Counted from the stretch's first letter, positions 1 through 7,929 are shown. The stretch is 64,000 bases of DNA from an uncultured Lachnospiraceae bacterium (GCA_910576815.1 CAJTKA010000020.1:1-64000); one strand, 5' to 3'. Notes: generated by a model not told the origin, from the letters alone. Numbers and translations are program-made.

Positions 1-53
1 AGAGCGTTTGGCTACGGACCAAAAGGTCGGGGGTTCGAATCCTCTAGCGCACG
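1..53 (+). tRNA. tRNA-Arg(ACG), 3' part only
   Basis: The window opens inside a tRNA. The anticodon arm has stem TTTGG/CCAAA with loop CTACGGA, giving anticodon ACG. It is followed by a five-base variable loop, a T arm with loop TTCGAAT, and the 3' acceptor strand AGCGCAC with discriminator G. The acceptor 5' strand and most of the D arm lie outside the window. CCA is not encoded. ACG reads CGN arginine codons after deamination to inosine. Confidence 0.9.
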
Positions 54-63
54 GTAAAAAGAG

Positions 64-110
64 ACAGCAGGAACATTGTGAATCGGTGTTCCTGCTGTTT
101 TTTCTTTTTT
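64..110 (+). terminator. Rho-independent terminator after tRNA-Arg
   Basis: A perfect 12-bp stem (64-75 with 87-98) is followed by a long T-rich run. It ends the tRNA transcript and insulates the GntR operon promoter that begins five bases later. Confidence 0.9.
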
Positions 111-114
111 TATA

Positions 115-157
115 TTGACAAACTGTTCATACTGTATATAATGTAATATATACAGTA
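115..157 (+). promoter_or_regulatory. Promoter and operator of the YtrA-type GntR/ABC operon
   Basis: TTGACA (115-120) and TATAAT (137-142) are separated by 16 bp. A perfect 10-bp inverted repeat, TACTGTATAT (130-139) and ATATACAGTA (148-157), lies across the -10 box. YtrA-subfamily regulators usually repress their own operon through such dyads, so autorepression by the next gene is the likely reading. Confidence 0.75.
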
Positions 158-212
158 TATACTGATGGCGTAAACTGTGACGACAGGGAGCGCAAAATAA
201 GGGAGGCAAGAT

Positions 213-584
213 TTGAAGATCATTATTTCAAACCAATCGGAGCTGCCGATTTATGCGCAGATCAGGGAGCAGCTCAAGGAACAGATCCTAAACGGACAGA
301 TCCCCGAAGGAGAAACCCTTCCCTCGATTCGCCAGCTGGCGAAGGAGATCGGTGTCAGTGTGATCACTACCACCCGCGCCTACAGCGAGCTGGAGCAGGA
401 AGGCTTCATTGCTACTATGCAGGGCAAGGGCAGCGTGGTGCTTGCCACGGACAATTCACTCCTGCGGGAGCAGTATTTGCTGCGCATCGAGGAAGGCCTG
501 TCCACAGCCATTGAGACGGCGCGGACGATGGGGATGCCGAAGAAGGAACTGCGGGATATCTTTGATAACTTATTGGAAACCTAA
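213..584 (+). CDS. GntR-family regulator, YtrA subfamily
   Basis: A 123-residue DNA-binding regulator. The N-terminal winged helix carries the family pattern PIYAQIREQLKEQIL, then LPSIRQLAKEIGVSVITTTRAY and the wing GFIATMQGKGSVV. Only a short helical tail follows (about residues 85-123), which is the YtrA arrangement and lacks a large ligand-binding domain. The start is TTG, with GGGAGG eight bases upstream. It is the first gene of an operon with an ABC ATPase and a permease-like protein, and it probably represses that operon through the palindrome overlapping its own -10 box. YtrA-type operons often respond to cell-envelope antibiotics, but nothing in the sequence shows the ligand here. Confidence 0.9.
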   Translation: MKIIISNQSELPIYAQIREQLKEQILNGQIPEGETLPSIRQLAKEIGVSVITTTRAYSELEQEGFIATMQGKGSVVLATDNSLLREQYLLRIEEGLSTAIETARTMGMPKKELRDIFDNLLET

Positions 585-600
585 CGATTAGGAGGTAACT

Positions 601-1449
601 ATGGAACTATTAGAGGTGAAACATCTGTCGAAACAGTATAAAAATTTTTCTTTACAGGATATCAGCTTTACCCTGCCCAAGGGCTACATTATGGGCTACG
701 TGGGGGCGAACGGCTCGGGAAAGACCACGACCTTAAACCTGATCACAGGCATTCAGAAAGCAAACGGGGGAGAGGTATTTATCGACGGGCTCTCCCGCGA
801 GGAGGACGAGAGGGCGTATAAGGGGAAGATCGGTTTCGTGGGGGACGACTGCTACTTTCCCGGCGATTTTAAGATCAAACATATCCGCCGTGCATTGCAG
901 GATTTTTATCCGACCTTTTCCAGAGAGAAATTCGATGGGTTCATCCGCGACTGGAAGCTGCCGGAGAATAAGCCCACCAAGGACTTTTCCAGGGGGATGA
1001 AGGTTCTTTTGATGTTTGCGTCGGTGTTTGCAAGAGAGACAAAGCTGCTGGTGTTAGACGAGGCGACGAACGGTCTCGATCCGGTGATGCGGGCGGATGT
1101 GGTGAAACTGTTACAGTCGTACGTGATGGACGGGGAGCGTAGCGTGATCTTCTCTACCCATATTTTAAGCGACTTAGAGCAGATCGCGGACTATATCTAT
1201 TTTATCCACGATGGCAGGACGGTCCTCTACGAGGCGAAGGATGAGCTGATCGAGAGCTTTCTGCTGGTAAAGGGCGAGACCGCAAAGATTCCGCCCACGC
1301 TGAAAAAGGAGCTGATCGGAGTGGACGAGAATGCCTACGGTTTTGAGGCGATCCTGCCCAGCGATAAGGCGGAACTGCTGGGGAATGCGTTCCTTTACGA
1401 GAAACCGACCATCGATCAGATTGTGATTCACTACATTAAGAGTGCTTAA
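601..1449 (+). CDS. ABC transporter ATP-binding protein (YtrB-like)
   Basis: A 282-residue cytoplasmic ATPase that would energise the membrane protein encoded next. The ATP-binding motifs are visible in order: Walker A GANGSGKTT near residue 37, signature-like FSRGMKVLL near 125, Walker B LLVLDEATNGLDP near 150, and the switch histidine in STHILSDLEQIADY near 190. The signature reads SRGMK rather than LSGGQ, which is common in this export subfamily. The C-terminal 70 residues form an accessory domain as in ABC-2 exporters. AGGAGGT lies five bases before the ATG, and the gene starts 16 bases after the GntR gene. Confidence 0.9.
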   Translation: MELLEVKHLSKQYKNFSLQDISFTLPKGYIMGYVGANGSGKTTTLNLITGIQKANGGEVFIDGLSREEDERAYKGKIGFVGDDCYFPGDFKIKHIRRALQDFYPTFSREKFDGFIRDWKLPENKPTKDFSRGMKVLLMFASVFARETKLLVLDEATNGLDPVMRADVVKLLQSYVMDGERSVIFSTHILSDLEQIADYIYFIHDGRTVLYEAKDELIESFLLVKGETAKIPPTLKKELIGVDENAYGFEAILPSDKAELLGNAFLYEKPTIDQIVIHYIKSA

Positions 1450-1517
1450 ATTGTACAAACATTGGGATGAGTTTTGTAAACATTTAATATGTGATATAAT
1501 AAAAAGGAGAAATCAAG

Positions 1518-2204
1518 ATGAGAGCATTGTATTATACGAAGATAGACTATATGCTGACAAGGAAACAACTGCGTATCGTGCCGATCTTTTTCCTGTTGGC
1601 GCTGCTGATGGGCAAAAGTGCGAGCGTAGGGGAAATGACCCTGCTGGTGGCATGTTCCTACGTTATATTTATCGCATCGATCTTTTCGTCGGCGCCTTTT
1701 TCGTACAGTGGCGGGAGAAACAGGGGGTTTCTTTTGATGTTCCCCGCAACGGTGAAGGACAGGGTGACGGGAAGGTTTCTGTTTGGACTGTCGTTTGTAG
1801 GTCTGCTGGGACTGTGCAGCGCTGCGATTTTTGGTATCTGCGGGATGATAGGAGTGGAGATTCCGCTCTGGACGATCGGGGCAGGGCTGTGCGAACTGGC
1901 GATCGGGATCGTACTGGTAGTGTTGCAATATCTGTTTTTCTATCTGTTTGGGGAAGGAAAAGATAACTGGCAGTATTTGAATAATCTTGTGAGAACGGTG
2001 CCGGGGATGACGATGTTTTTTGCAACGAGCTATTTAGCAGGGGACGTGCAGGATGAGGTAGCTGCCGGCACGCTGCCGGATCTGGAAACCGTGGCCGGAA
2101 TGATGATGCGGGCGGGCGTACTTTCCATGGCGGCGGCACTGCTTTTGACGGTGATTGCCGCGGCGGTCTGCGCGAAGGTGATCAGCAGGCGGGATTATGC
2201 GTGA
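1518..2204 (+). CDS. ABC-2-type permease subunit (YtrC-like)
   Basis: A 228-residue hydrophobic protein with about six membrane segments (approximate residues 18-35, 40-58, 95-118, 122-148, 165-180 and 195-220). It has the loop FSYSGGRNRGFLLMFPATVKDRVTGRF, typical of small permease subunits in GntR-ABC operons. It presumably forms the membrane channel for the preceding ATPase. AAAGGAG stands before the ATG. A 68-base gap from the ATPase gene contains a TTGTAA/TATAAT pair spaced only 15 bp apart, so a weak internal promoter is possible but unproven. The substrate is unknown. Confidence 0.8.
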   Translation: MRALYYTKIDYMLTRKQLRIVPIFFLLALLMGKSASVGEMTLLVACSYVIFIASIFSSAPFSYSGGRNRGFLLMFPATVKDRVTGRFLFGLSFVGLLGLCSAAIFGICGMIGVEIPLWTIGAGLCELAIGIVLVVLQYLFFYLFGEGKDNWQYLNNLVRTVPGMTMFFATSYLAGDVQDEVAAGTLPDLETVAGMMMRAGVLSMAAALLLTVIAAAVCAKVISRRDYA

Positions 2205-2332
2205 CCGAGCGCAGTAAACTGCCCTGACATGGAGAAAAGTATGATACCTTTTTTTCGGAAGCTGGAAGGGTTGTTTGGGAGGGCAAAAACGGATCAATAG
2301 AATGATAACGAGCACGGAGGCACTTAACAACC

Positions 2333-2473
2333 ATGCGGATAGCCATTTGCGACGATGACACTGCATTTACGGAGAAAATGTGCACAATGGTAGAAAACGG
2401 GCTGAGCATTTATGGGGAGGAGAATGATACCTTTATTGTGGAAGTTTGGCTCGAGAATACAGATTCACATTAA
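2333..2473 (+). pseudogene. Truncated LytTR/AgrA-type response regulator (N-terminal fragment)
   Basis: A 46-codon reading frame begins MRIAICDDDTAFTEKMCTMVE. This is the first strand and acidic-pocket motif (DDD) of a receiver domain as found in LytTR-family regulators. The frame stops at codon 47 before the phosphoacceptor aspartate, and no LytTR DNA-binding domain follows. A start with weak upstream GGAGG is present. It looks like the 5' remnant of a deleted gene. A 23-codon frame just upstream (2229-2300) is too short to judge. Confidence 0.55.
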
Positions 2474-2616
2474 AGGCGGCAGCAATCGATTTTGATTCGC
2501 TGCCGTTTATGCTGAAAGTGTTGCGAAGCAGACGGCTTTTTTATAATTTCTGCATGAATTAGCAGGAAAAATATTTGACTTTTGGCAGGAGGAGAGTGAA
2601 AGGTGTATCCCGATAG

Positions 2617-2828
2617 AGGAAAAAGGGCAGCAGCAGCGGTCTGTTTGCTGATGATCCTGAGGGTGATCCTGTGCTTGTTGAGATTTTCAGTAAGATCAGA
2701 CACGAGGTCGAGGGAGTGCCGGGGACGGAAGAAACAGCAGTACCGTAGTTCTGACCGATTCGGGCGCCGTTTACAGAGGGGAATTTGGCGCTTATACTTG
2801 CAAAAAGTGTAAAAATACTGTAAAATAG
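2617..2828 (+). pseudogene. Decayed coding remnant with a frameshift
   Basis: One frame reads GLFADDPEGDPVLVEIFSKI up to a stop at 2746. The next frame then continues VVLTDSGAVYRGEFGAYTC followed by KKCKNTVK and a stop at 2826. Neither has a good start codon, and the two together look like one protein broken by a frameshift. I do not recognise the family. It sits in a roughly 690-base stretch (2205-2891) without an intact gene, together with the LytTR fragment, and that stretch is best read as gene decay. A small hairpin, CGGCAGC to GCTGCCG, lies near 2477-2505. Confidence 0.3.
2798..2826 (+). promoter_or_regulatory. Sigma-A-type promoter upstream of the 160-residue membrane protein
   Basis: TTGCAA (2798-2803), a 17-bp spacer and TAAAAT (2821-2826). 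It sits inside the decayed remnant and about 65 bases before the next start codon. Confidence 0.55.
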
Positions 2829-2891
2829 TGACGTTATCATTATTTCATTATTTGTTTTTGAAACAGTTTTCAGGCGGAGGAGAGAGGAATC

Positions 2892-3374
2892 ATGACAAAG
2901 ACTTGGAGTGTAACAGACAGTATGGGTAATAATCATCACATTACCTTTCAGAAGGGCGGTTTCGGCGGTGCAAAGTGTATCGTGGACGGAGATGCCTACA
3001 AGATGAAGTCAAAGAACTGGGTCATCTGGATGGCGGATCATCAGATCAGCATCCCTGGTGCGGAGTGTAATCTGGTGGTAGTGGGCAATAAGGTTCGTCT
3101 GGCGGTAAACGGCATCTATCTGGAGGACGGTACGCCCTATGAGCCGATCAGGAACATTCCGATGTGGGTTAATGTCTTGACCTTGGTGAATCTGATCATT
3201 GGCTGGTTTATGATTGGTCTGCTCGGAGTGATCATAACCATTCTGGGTGATTTATTAACATTCAATTTATGTTTAAAAAGGAAGAATAGCGTAGCTTTGG
3301 TAGTACAGATCGTTCTTCTGGTATTTGTGATTGTGGGCGGTTACTTTATTCAGAAAGCCCTTGGAACCTTTTAG
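2892..3374 (+). CDS. Small two-helix membrane protein of unknown function
   Basis: A 160-residue protein I do not recognise. Residues 1-90 look like a soluble beta-rich domain with repeated glycines and strand-turn patterns (FQKGGFGGAKCIVDGDAYK, then NKVRLAVNGIYLEDG). Two hydrophobic helices follow at about residues 92-118 and 135-155, separated by a basic turn (LKRKNS). There is no signal peptide. GGAGGAGAG precedes the ATG. It lies 41 bases before the DUF4190-like gene and is probably cotranscribed with it from the promoter at 2798-2826. Confidence 0.75.
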   Translation: MTKTWSVTDSMGNNHHITFQKGGFGGAKCIVDGDAYKMKSKNWVIWMADHQISIPGAECNLVVVGNKVRLAVNGIYLEDGTPYEPIRNIPMWVNVLTLVNLIIGWFMIGLLGVIITILGDLLTFNLCLKRKNSVALVVQIVLLVFVIVGGYFIQKALGTF

Positions 3375-3415
3375 TCTGGAACGGAAAGTTTGGTTGAGAA
3401 GAAAGGAAGACAGAG

Positions 3416-3964
3416 ATGGACGAGAATCAAAACTTCGGTTACAACGATGGTACATACAGCGGACAGGATACAGCGCCCGTACAGCAGCCTTACGACAATC
3501 AACAGTACGGAGGGCAGCCTTATAACAATCAGCAGTATGGCGGGCAGCCTTTTGATAATCAACAGTACGGTCAGCCCCAGAATAATCAGCAGTACAGTCA
3601 GGCTCCGTACAATCAGCAGGCAGGACCGCAGTATAATCAGGTGCCCTACGGTGCGCAGCAGCAGTACAACCAGCAGAATTTCGGGCAGCCGGTCAAGGCG
3701 GTAGTCTATGATACGGTTCCGGATGGGGCGAGCGGAACGTCGGTGGCGGCGCTTGTGTGCGGTATTTTAGCACTGATTTTTTTCTGGATTCCCGGACTGG
3801 ATTTCATACTGTGTCTGGTAGGTCTGATCTGTGCGATCGTGACACTGGTCAGAGGAGGCGGTGGAAAGGGAATGGCGATCACAGGGCTGGTTCTTTCGGT
3901 CATCGCTGGTATCCTTACCCTGATTTTCCTGTATTTATTTGCGCTGGGTATGATGTTTATGTAG
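3416..3964 (+). CDS. DUF4190-like membrane protein with a Q/N/Y/P-rich repeat
   Basis: 182 residues. The first 95 or so are low-complexity repeats of the form QQYGGQPYNNQQYGGQP, very rich in Gln, Asn, Tyr, Gly and Pro. The C-terminal part (about 103-180) has two hydrophobic helices around ICAIVTLVRGGGGKGMAITG, the usual arrangement of DUF4190 membrane proteins. In such proteins the polar arm is cytoplasmic and probably disordered. The function of the family is unknown. GAAAGGAAG precedes the ATG, and a strong terminator follows the stop, ending this two-gene unit. Confidence 0.8.
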   Translation: MDENQNFGYNDGTYSGQDTAPVQQPYDNQQYGGQPYNNQQYGGQPFDNQQYGQPQNNQQYSQAPYNQQAGPQYNQVPYGAQQQYNQQNFGQPVKAVVYDTVPDGASGTSVAALVCGILALIFFWIPGLDFILCLVGLICAIVTLVRGGGGKGMAITGLVLSVIAGILTLIFLYLFALGMMFM

Positions 3965-3973
3965 AGTAAAGAA

Positions 3974-3995
3974 GGGAGCCGACGGCTCCCTTTTT
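3974..3995 (+). terminator. Rho-independent terminator
   Basis: GGGAGCC (3974-3980), loop GAC, GGCTCCC (3984-3990), then TTTTT. It ends the two-gene membrane-protein unit. Confidence 0.85.
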
Positions 3996-4125
3996 AATCC
4001 TGTAAACTTTCTGTGATTCGACTTAAAATTTTTTCCGCTTTCTTTTTGGCTTTCTCATTGAAATCACTGTTGATGTTACAGCTTTATTATAGCGAACGAA
4101 AAAAATTGTAAAGTCTGTTTGATTT

Positions 4126-4153
4126 GAAACTTTTTGCAGAGTTGAATCGTATT
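4126..4153 (+). promoter_or_regulatory. ECF-type promoter upstream of the sigma-factor gene
   Basis: GAAAC (4126-4130) and CGTATT (4148-4153) are 17 bp apart, inside the longer shared blocks TGAAACTTT and TGAATCGTATT. The same arrangement with the same spacer occurs at 50053-50080. A GAAAC-type -35 with a CGT-containing -10 is characteristic of extracytoplasmic-function sigma factors, so the gene just downstream probably activates itself. Sigma-A-like TATGAT boxes also occur at 4172-4182. Confidence 0.75.
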
Positions 4154-4233
4154 ATCAGTAGGACGACAAGATATGATATGATAAAGGTGTTAGAAACTGA
4201 GAGCGACATAGTGACAAAAGGGAACACGACGGG

Positions 4234-4722
4234 ATGGAGCAGGAGTGGAGCTATCTGGCGGAGGAGTACAGAGCCATGCTGTATCGAATTGCCTTCTCGA
4301 ACATGAAGAACCGTGCGGATGCCGAGGATGCGGTGCAGGAAGCTTTTCTGCGCTATATGAAGGAGGATGCGCCGATTCCGAACAAGGAACATGAGAAGGC
4401 ATGGCTCATACGAACCACCATTCATATTTGTCTGGATATTTTGAAAAGCGGCTGGTATCAGAGGACAGTGCCCTGGGACGAGTCCTCTATGAGTGCGGCA
4501 AAAAATATCTATCTGCCTTATCAGATCAGGGACGATCTGACGCTTGAGGCAGTCCTGCAGCTGCCTACACACTATAGGAATCCAATCTACCTTTTTTATT
4601 ATGAGGATTACTCGATTCATGAGATCGCAGGCATTCTCAATGAGAAAGAGGGGACAATCAAGACGAGGCTGCGCAGAGGCAGGGAGGAAGTCAAAAAGAT
4701 TCTCACGGAAAGGAGGCCGTAG
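4234..4722 (+). CDS. RNA polymerase ECF-type sigma factor
   Basis: A 162-residue sigma-70-family factor with only regions 2 and 4. Region 2 covers about residues 8-70 (YRIAFSNMKNRADAEDAVQEAFLRYM). Region 4 covers about 100-158, with the helix-turn-helix YSIHEIAGILNEKEGTIKTRL. It directs RNA polymerase to GAAAC/CGT-type promoters. The gene after it starts three bases beyond its stop and the following one seven bases later, so the three form an operon. Neither neighbour looks like a membrane anti-sigma factor, which is unusual. The promoter ahead of the operon recurs before the genes at 50.1 kb, pointing to a regulon. The ligand or stress is unknown. Confidence 0.9.
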   Translation: MEQEWSYLAEEYRAMLYRIAFSNMKNRADAEDAVQEAFLRYMKEDAPIPNKEHEKAWLIRTTIHICLDILKSGWYQRTVPWDESSMSAAKNIYLPYQIRDDLTLEAVLQLPTHYRNPIYLFYYEDYSIHEIAGILNEKEGTIKTRLRRGREEVKKILTERRP

Positions 4723-4725
4723 AAG

Positions 4726-5277
4726 ATGAGCATACAAGAGGTACAGGGAGCAAAGGAAACGCCCGCATATCAGAAAAAGAAGAAAGCAGGAAGCGGGGAA
4801 GGGTTTCAGGAAAGCCTGTTACAAAACTTAAGAGTAAGAGAGCAGGATGAGGAGACATATGCGGATTCGGCTCAGGGGAAAAAGTGTGCCCAAGAGCCAT
4901 CCGAGGCAGCAAGGATCGGTGTGACAGGCGGTGTGCGAGTGAATGCAGCCATGTTGACGGAGGCTGTGCAGACAGAAAAGGTGCGGCATATACGTTATGA
5001 GGAGAGCGATCATGTAAAGATCGCAGTGACGGAAGGTTATACTTTGAAGGGGAAACGCCTGGAAGACATTGAGGAATCGGCACGGGAACAAACTGTAAAT
5101 ATGACAGATGTGTCAGAAGGAGAACCGGCGGAGGGGAACAAGAGCAGCCGGGTTTATGTGGAAGCAAAGTACGAAGATGGCAGAATAGAAGCTTACCGGG
5201 TGGAAACAGAGCGGATTCCCCTGAAAACGACGCATATTATTGAACAATTTGCTTTGGAAACGATGAGGGAGGCGTAG
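4726..5277 (+). CDS. Unrecognised soluble protein encoded with the ECF sigma factor
   Basis: 183 residues, with no signal peptide and no membrane segment. The N-terminal half is polar and probably disordered (KKKKAGSGEGFQESL onward). The C-terminal 50 residues look folded: SSRVYVEAKYEDGRIEAYRV and then a helix IEQFALETM. Proteins with this tail seem to occur widely in Lachnospiraceae beside similar sigma genes, but I cannot name the family with certainty. It is the second gene of the operon and almost certainly cotranscribed. A role as cytoplasmic anti-sigma factor, or as an effector of the regulon, is possible but not shown by any motif. Confidence 0.7.
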   Translation: MSIQEVQGAKETPAYQKKKKAGSGEGFQESLLQNLRVREQDEETYADSAQGKKCAQEPSEAARIGVTGGVRVNAAMLTEAVQTEKVRHIRYEESDHVKIAVTEGYTLKGKRLEDIEESAREQTVNMTDVSEGEPAEGNKSSRVYVEAKYEDGRIEAYRVETERIPLKTTHIIEQFALETMREA

Positions 5278-5283
5278 AAAATC

Positions 5284-5952
5284 ATGATCAACAACGACAG
5301 GTACATGGCATATCAGACATTCAACACTACAAACTATACGGCAAAACAGCTGGAAAAGCAGATGAAGTCGGCGCATCAGCTGAAAAGCGCGGGTATGGAG
5401 GGAAACGTCGATCCCAACAGCTTTGCCGCCAAATTAAAACAGGCCGACGAATATGCGGCGTCAGGGGAGCATTACAGTGCGACTGACTCTATCGGCGTTA
5501 TGCTGCGGCAGATGGATGAACCCAAGGCGGGGGAGCCGGTGACACGAGATTTCTTTCATAATGGTGCGCGGGTGTCTATCACGAAGGACGCTATGTATGG
5601 GAATAGTATTACCATCGGCGGCAGCTCGAATCCGGACTGGATTCATGTAGATACCTCGGTGGGAACGGTTCATATCGATCTCAACGATATGACCAGCTTG
5701 ATGAAGTGCCTGGATTTGTTTTCCCCGGAAGACTTAAACGCCATACTTAGAAAGATTCAGGAAGTGAAGCAGGCAAGAGAGGCGATGAACCAGATCGATC
5801 GTATGCAGGATGAACTGGTGAAAAACAACCGTGACGAGAAAAAGGATGGAGAAGAAGATGGGATGCAGTCTGTCGGTGAAGCCGTAGGTGTGGTCAGCGC
5901 AGAGGAAATGCACGAGATCGAGGAAAAACGGGAGAAAAAATTTATCGGGTAA
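5284..5952 (+). CDS. Unrecognised protein, third gene of the ECF sigma operon
   Basis: 222 residues, soluble, no signal peptide. It begins MINNDRYMAYQTFNTTNYTA, followed by a helical segment. A central beta-rich region is seen around residues 90-145 (GNSITIGGSSNPDWIHVDTS, then VGTVHIDLNDMTSLMKCLD), and a long charged coiled-coil-like helix occupies 150-195. The C-terminus is acidic and basic mixed. GGAGGCGTAGAAAATC precedes the start, only seven bases after the previous stop. I do not recognise a family. Its tyrosine/asparagine-rich start resembles in style the N-terminus of the 475-residue protein at 50.1 kb, which shares the same promoter type. Confidence 0.7.
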   Translation: MINNDRYMAYQTFNTTNYTAKQLEKQMKSAHQLKSAGMEGNVDPNSFAAKLKQADEYAASGEHYSATDSIGVMLRQMDEPKAGEPVTRDFFHNGARVSITKDAMYGNSITIGGSSNPDWIHVDTSVGTVHIDLNDMTSLMKCLDLFSPEDLNAILRKIQEVKQAREAMNQIDRMQDELVKNNRDEKKDGEEDGMQSVGEAVGVVSAEEMHEIEEKREKKFIG

Positions 5953-6076
5953 TTGGCTTGTCGTAAGCGGAACCGTTACTGTGTGCTGATGGGAACGATT
6001 TGACGAAATGGGAGGGATGCAGTACACTGGAACAGGGGAATATTGCGCTTACGGAAAAGGAGATGCAGGCAGACCG

Positions 6077-6919
6077 ATGCAGAAAAAAATAGTAGTGATC
6101 AATGACATTGCGGGATACGGAAGATGCGCCATGACGGTGCTTCTTCCGATTATTTCTTATCTGGGGGTGCAGGCGTGTCCGCTGCCTACCTCTATTTTTT
6201 CAAGCAATACGGCGTTTCCGGATTTCTTTCTGGACGACTATACAGATCGGATGGAGGCATATCTTGCAAGCTGGGAGAAGATCGGACTGAAACATGCTTT
6301 TGACGGCATCGCCACAGGATATCTGGGCTCTGTCAGGCAGATTGAGATCGTGAAACGCTTTATCAGGGAGTTTTCCGGGGAGAATACCCTTGTGGTCGTA
6401 GATCCTGTCATGGGGGATCATGGTAGATTATACTCTGCCTATACGGTAGAGTTATGTACGGAACTTAGAAAATTAGTGGCGCTGGCGGATATTGTGACGC
6501 CTAATCTGACGGAAGCCTGTCGTCTTGCGGATGTGCCCTACAGGGAGAAGGGATGGAAACACAAGGAGCTATTCGCCATGGCGCAGCGCCTTGCAGCAAT
6601 GGGACCCTCTCGCGTTGTGATCACAGGAATCCCGCAGGGAGAGTATCTTGCGAATTATGTGTTCGTGAAAGTTGATCAGAAAGAGCCTGCGACGCGTCTG
6701 ATCCGCGTCCACAGGGCGGGAGAAGAACGGTGCAGTACGGGGGATGTGTTTACTGCTGTGATTGCGGCGGATGCCGTAAACGGCGTTCCCTTTGACCGAT
6801 CCGTCAGAAAGGCGGCCGGTTTCGTGAAACGCTGCGTAGAGGAAGCACTGGCGCTTGAGACACCGCCTGCGGAAGGGGTGCCGTTTGAGCAGGTGCTGTG
6901 GCGGTTGAAGCGAGGGTAG
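6077..6919 (+). CDS. Pyridoxamine kinase / PfkB-type kinase (PdxK/PdxY-like)
   Basis: 280 residues from the chosen ATG. It belongs to the ribokinase-like kinases that phosphorylate pyridoxal, pyridoxine or pyridoxamine for vitamin B6 salvage. Visible features are the N-terminal strand IVVINDIAGYGRCAMT, VVDPVMGDHGRLY near residue 115, the TPNLTEACRL block near 150, and the GEERCSTGDVF region near 215-225. There Cys and Ser stand ahead of the GD catalytic pair, where GTGD is more usual. An upstream in-frame ATG at 6008 would add 23 residues without family similarity, so 6077 fits better, with AAGGAG 14 bases upstream. It may be read through from the ECF operon. Confidence 0.85.
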   Translation: MQKKIVVINDIAGYGRCAMTVLLPIISYLGVQACPLPTSIFSSNTAFPDFFLDDYTDRMEAYLASWEKIGLKHAFDGIATGYLGSVRQIEIVKRFIREFSGENTLVVVDPVMGDHGRLYSAYTVELCTELRKLVALADIVTPNLTEACRLADVPYREKGWKHKELFAMAQRLAAMGPSRVVITGIPQGEYLANYVFVKVDQKEPATRLIRVHRAGEERCSTGDVFTAVIAADAVNGVPFDRSVRKAAGFVKRCVEEALALETPPAEGVPFEQVLWRLKRG

Positions 6920-6964
6920 CTGCGCGGGCTTCGGGATTATGTTGTTTCGCAGTGCGGCGCTCGA

Positions 6965-7000
6965 AAAGCCTGCGGCTTTCCTCGCTCGCGGGCTTCGCCC
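6965..7000. repeat. Pair of short tri-loop hairpins between convergent genes
   Basis: AAAGCC-TGC-GGCTTT (6965-6979) and GGGC-TTC-GCCC (6990-7000) lie in the 148-base space between two convergent genes. Neither is followed by a T run on the plus strand. They resemble, in their tri-loop style, hairpins in the secE leader near 45600-45649. Confidence 0.4.
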
Positions 7001-7067
7001 TATACATCCGCAATCTGGAAAAATTGTCAGCAAGCTGCCATTTTTCCATCTTACGTCTGTGCACTGC

Positions 7068-7898
7068 TCAACTGGACAACGGATATTCCAGTTCGAACGG
7101 GTATCCATTCTTCTTATTTTCTTCGGAGAGGGTGTCTGTCTCGATGACACAGAAATCATCGCTCTTGATGACTTCTTTCATCTCCTCGCGGATGGTTTCA
7201 AAGTCTGACACATGGGTAGAGATTCTGCGGCAGGCAAAGCTTCCCTCGTTGATGGTGCGTATGTTTTGTGCGGCATCCTCCGAGGCAGGAGTATCGTCGG
7301 TGATGGTGAGGAACATATGGCGCTGGTATTGTCCGTTGCGGTACTCGTGCAGCACACCGGAGGGGTAAGCTACCACGGTGCCCATTTGCTGGGCCGTGAC
7401 AAAGAGCTTTAAGATGTACTGACCGTAATATTTCGGGACATCCATTTCCTCCAAGGGCACAGTGAGCATTCGTCTGGTCACGATCTCATTGTGATAGAAG
7501 CCGTCTGGCAGCAGGATGCCGCTCTTGCTCTCGGGAATCTTTGCCAGTCCCGTCACGGAGCTGGCCATATTCTGCAGCGTCTCTTGCAGGGTAGCCAGAC
7601 AGTTATGGATATCCATGATCTTCTGTTCCGCCAGAATCTTGCCGTCATAGAGGAGTTTTTGCAGATTGATGGAAGAATTTTCCACATAATTGTTCAGGTC
7701 CTTTAAGGGGATGCCCAGTTTGATACAGACGGTGATCGCGTCCAAAAGGTAGAGCTGCTCCTTGGTATAGTAGCGGTAGTTTGTTTCCGTATTGACAAAA
7801 GCAGGCTTTAAAATCCCAATCTGGTCGTAGTAACGCAGGGATTTAATGCTCACGTTTTTTAATTTGGATACTTTTCCGATGGATAAATACTGACTCAT
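7068..7898 (-). CDS. MerR-family transcriptional regulator with effector-binding domain
   Basis: 276 residues. The N-terminal winged helix (about 1-75) begins LSIGKVSKLKNVSIKSLRYY, with the second half NYRYYTKEQLYLLDAI. This is followed by a dimerisation coiled coil to about residue 115 and a C-terminal GyrI/BmrR-like ligand-binding domain (about 130-270), as in regulators of multidrug responses. GGAGCATGAACC precedes the start. The intergenic region holds the inverted repeat TTGAAT/ATTCAA, a plausible operator. The target gene is not evident, because the divergent neighbour is a broken lipoprotein gene. Confidence 0.85.
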   Translation of the reverse strand: MSQYLSIGKVSKLKNVSIKSLRYYDQIGILKPAFVNTETNYRYYTKEQLYLLDAITVCIKLGIPLKDLNNYVENSSINLQKLLYDGKILAEQKIMDIHNCLATLQETLQNMASSVTGLAKIPESKSGILLPDGFYHNEIVTRRMLTVPLEEMDVPKYYGQYILKLFVTAQQMGTVVAYPSGVLHEYRNGQYQRHMFLTITDDTPASEDAAQNIRTINEGSFACRRISTHVSDFETIREEMKEVIKSDDFCVIETDTLSEENKKNGYPFELEYPLSS

Positions 7899-7929
7899 GG
7901 TTCATGCTCCTATAATGGAATAGATTATC

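Noticed and set aside
1474..1500. Internal promoter before the YtrC-like permease (TTGTAA and TATAAT)
   Set aside because: The spacer is 15 bp and the -35 box is weak. Cotranscription from the operon promoter explains expression.
3996..4085. A short minus-strand frame ending NEKAKKKAEKILSRITESLQD as a gene remnant
   Set aside because: It has no start codon and stops shortly upstream. It may be a remnant but cannot be supported beyond composition.
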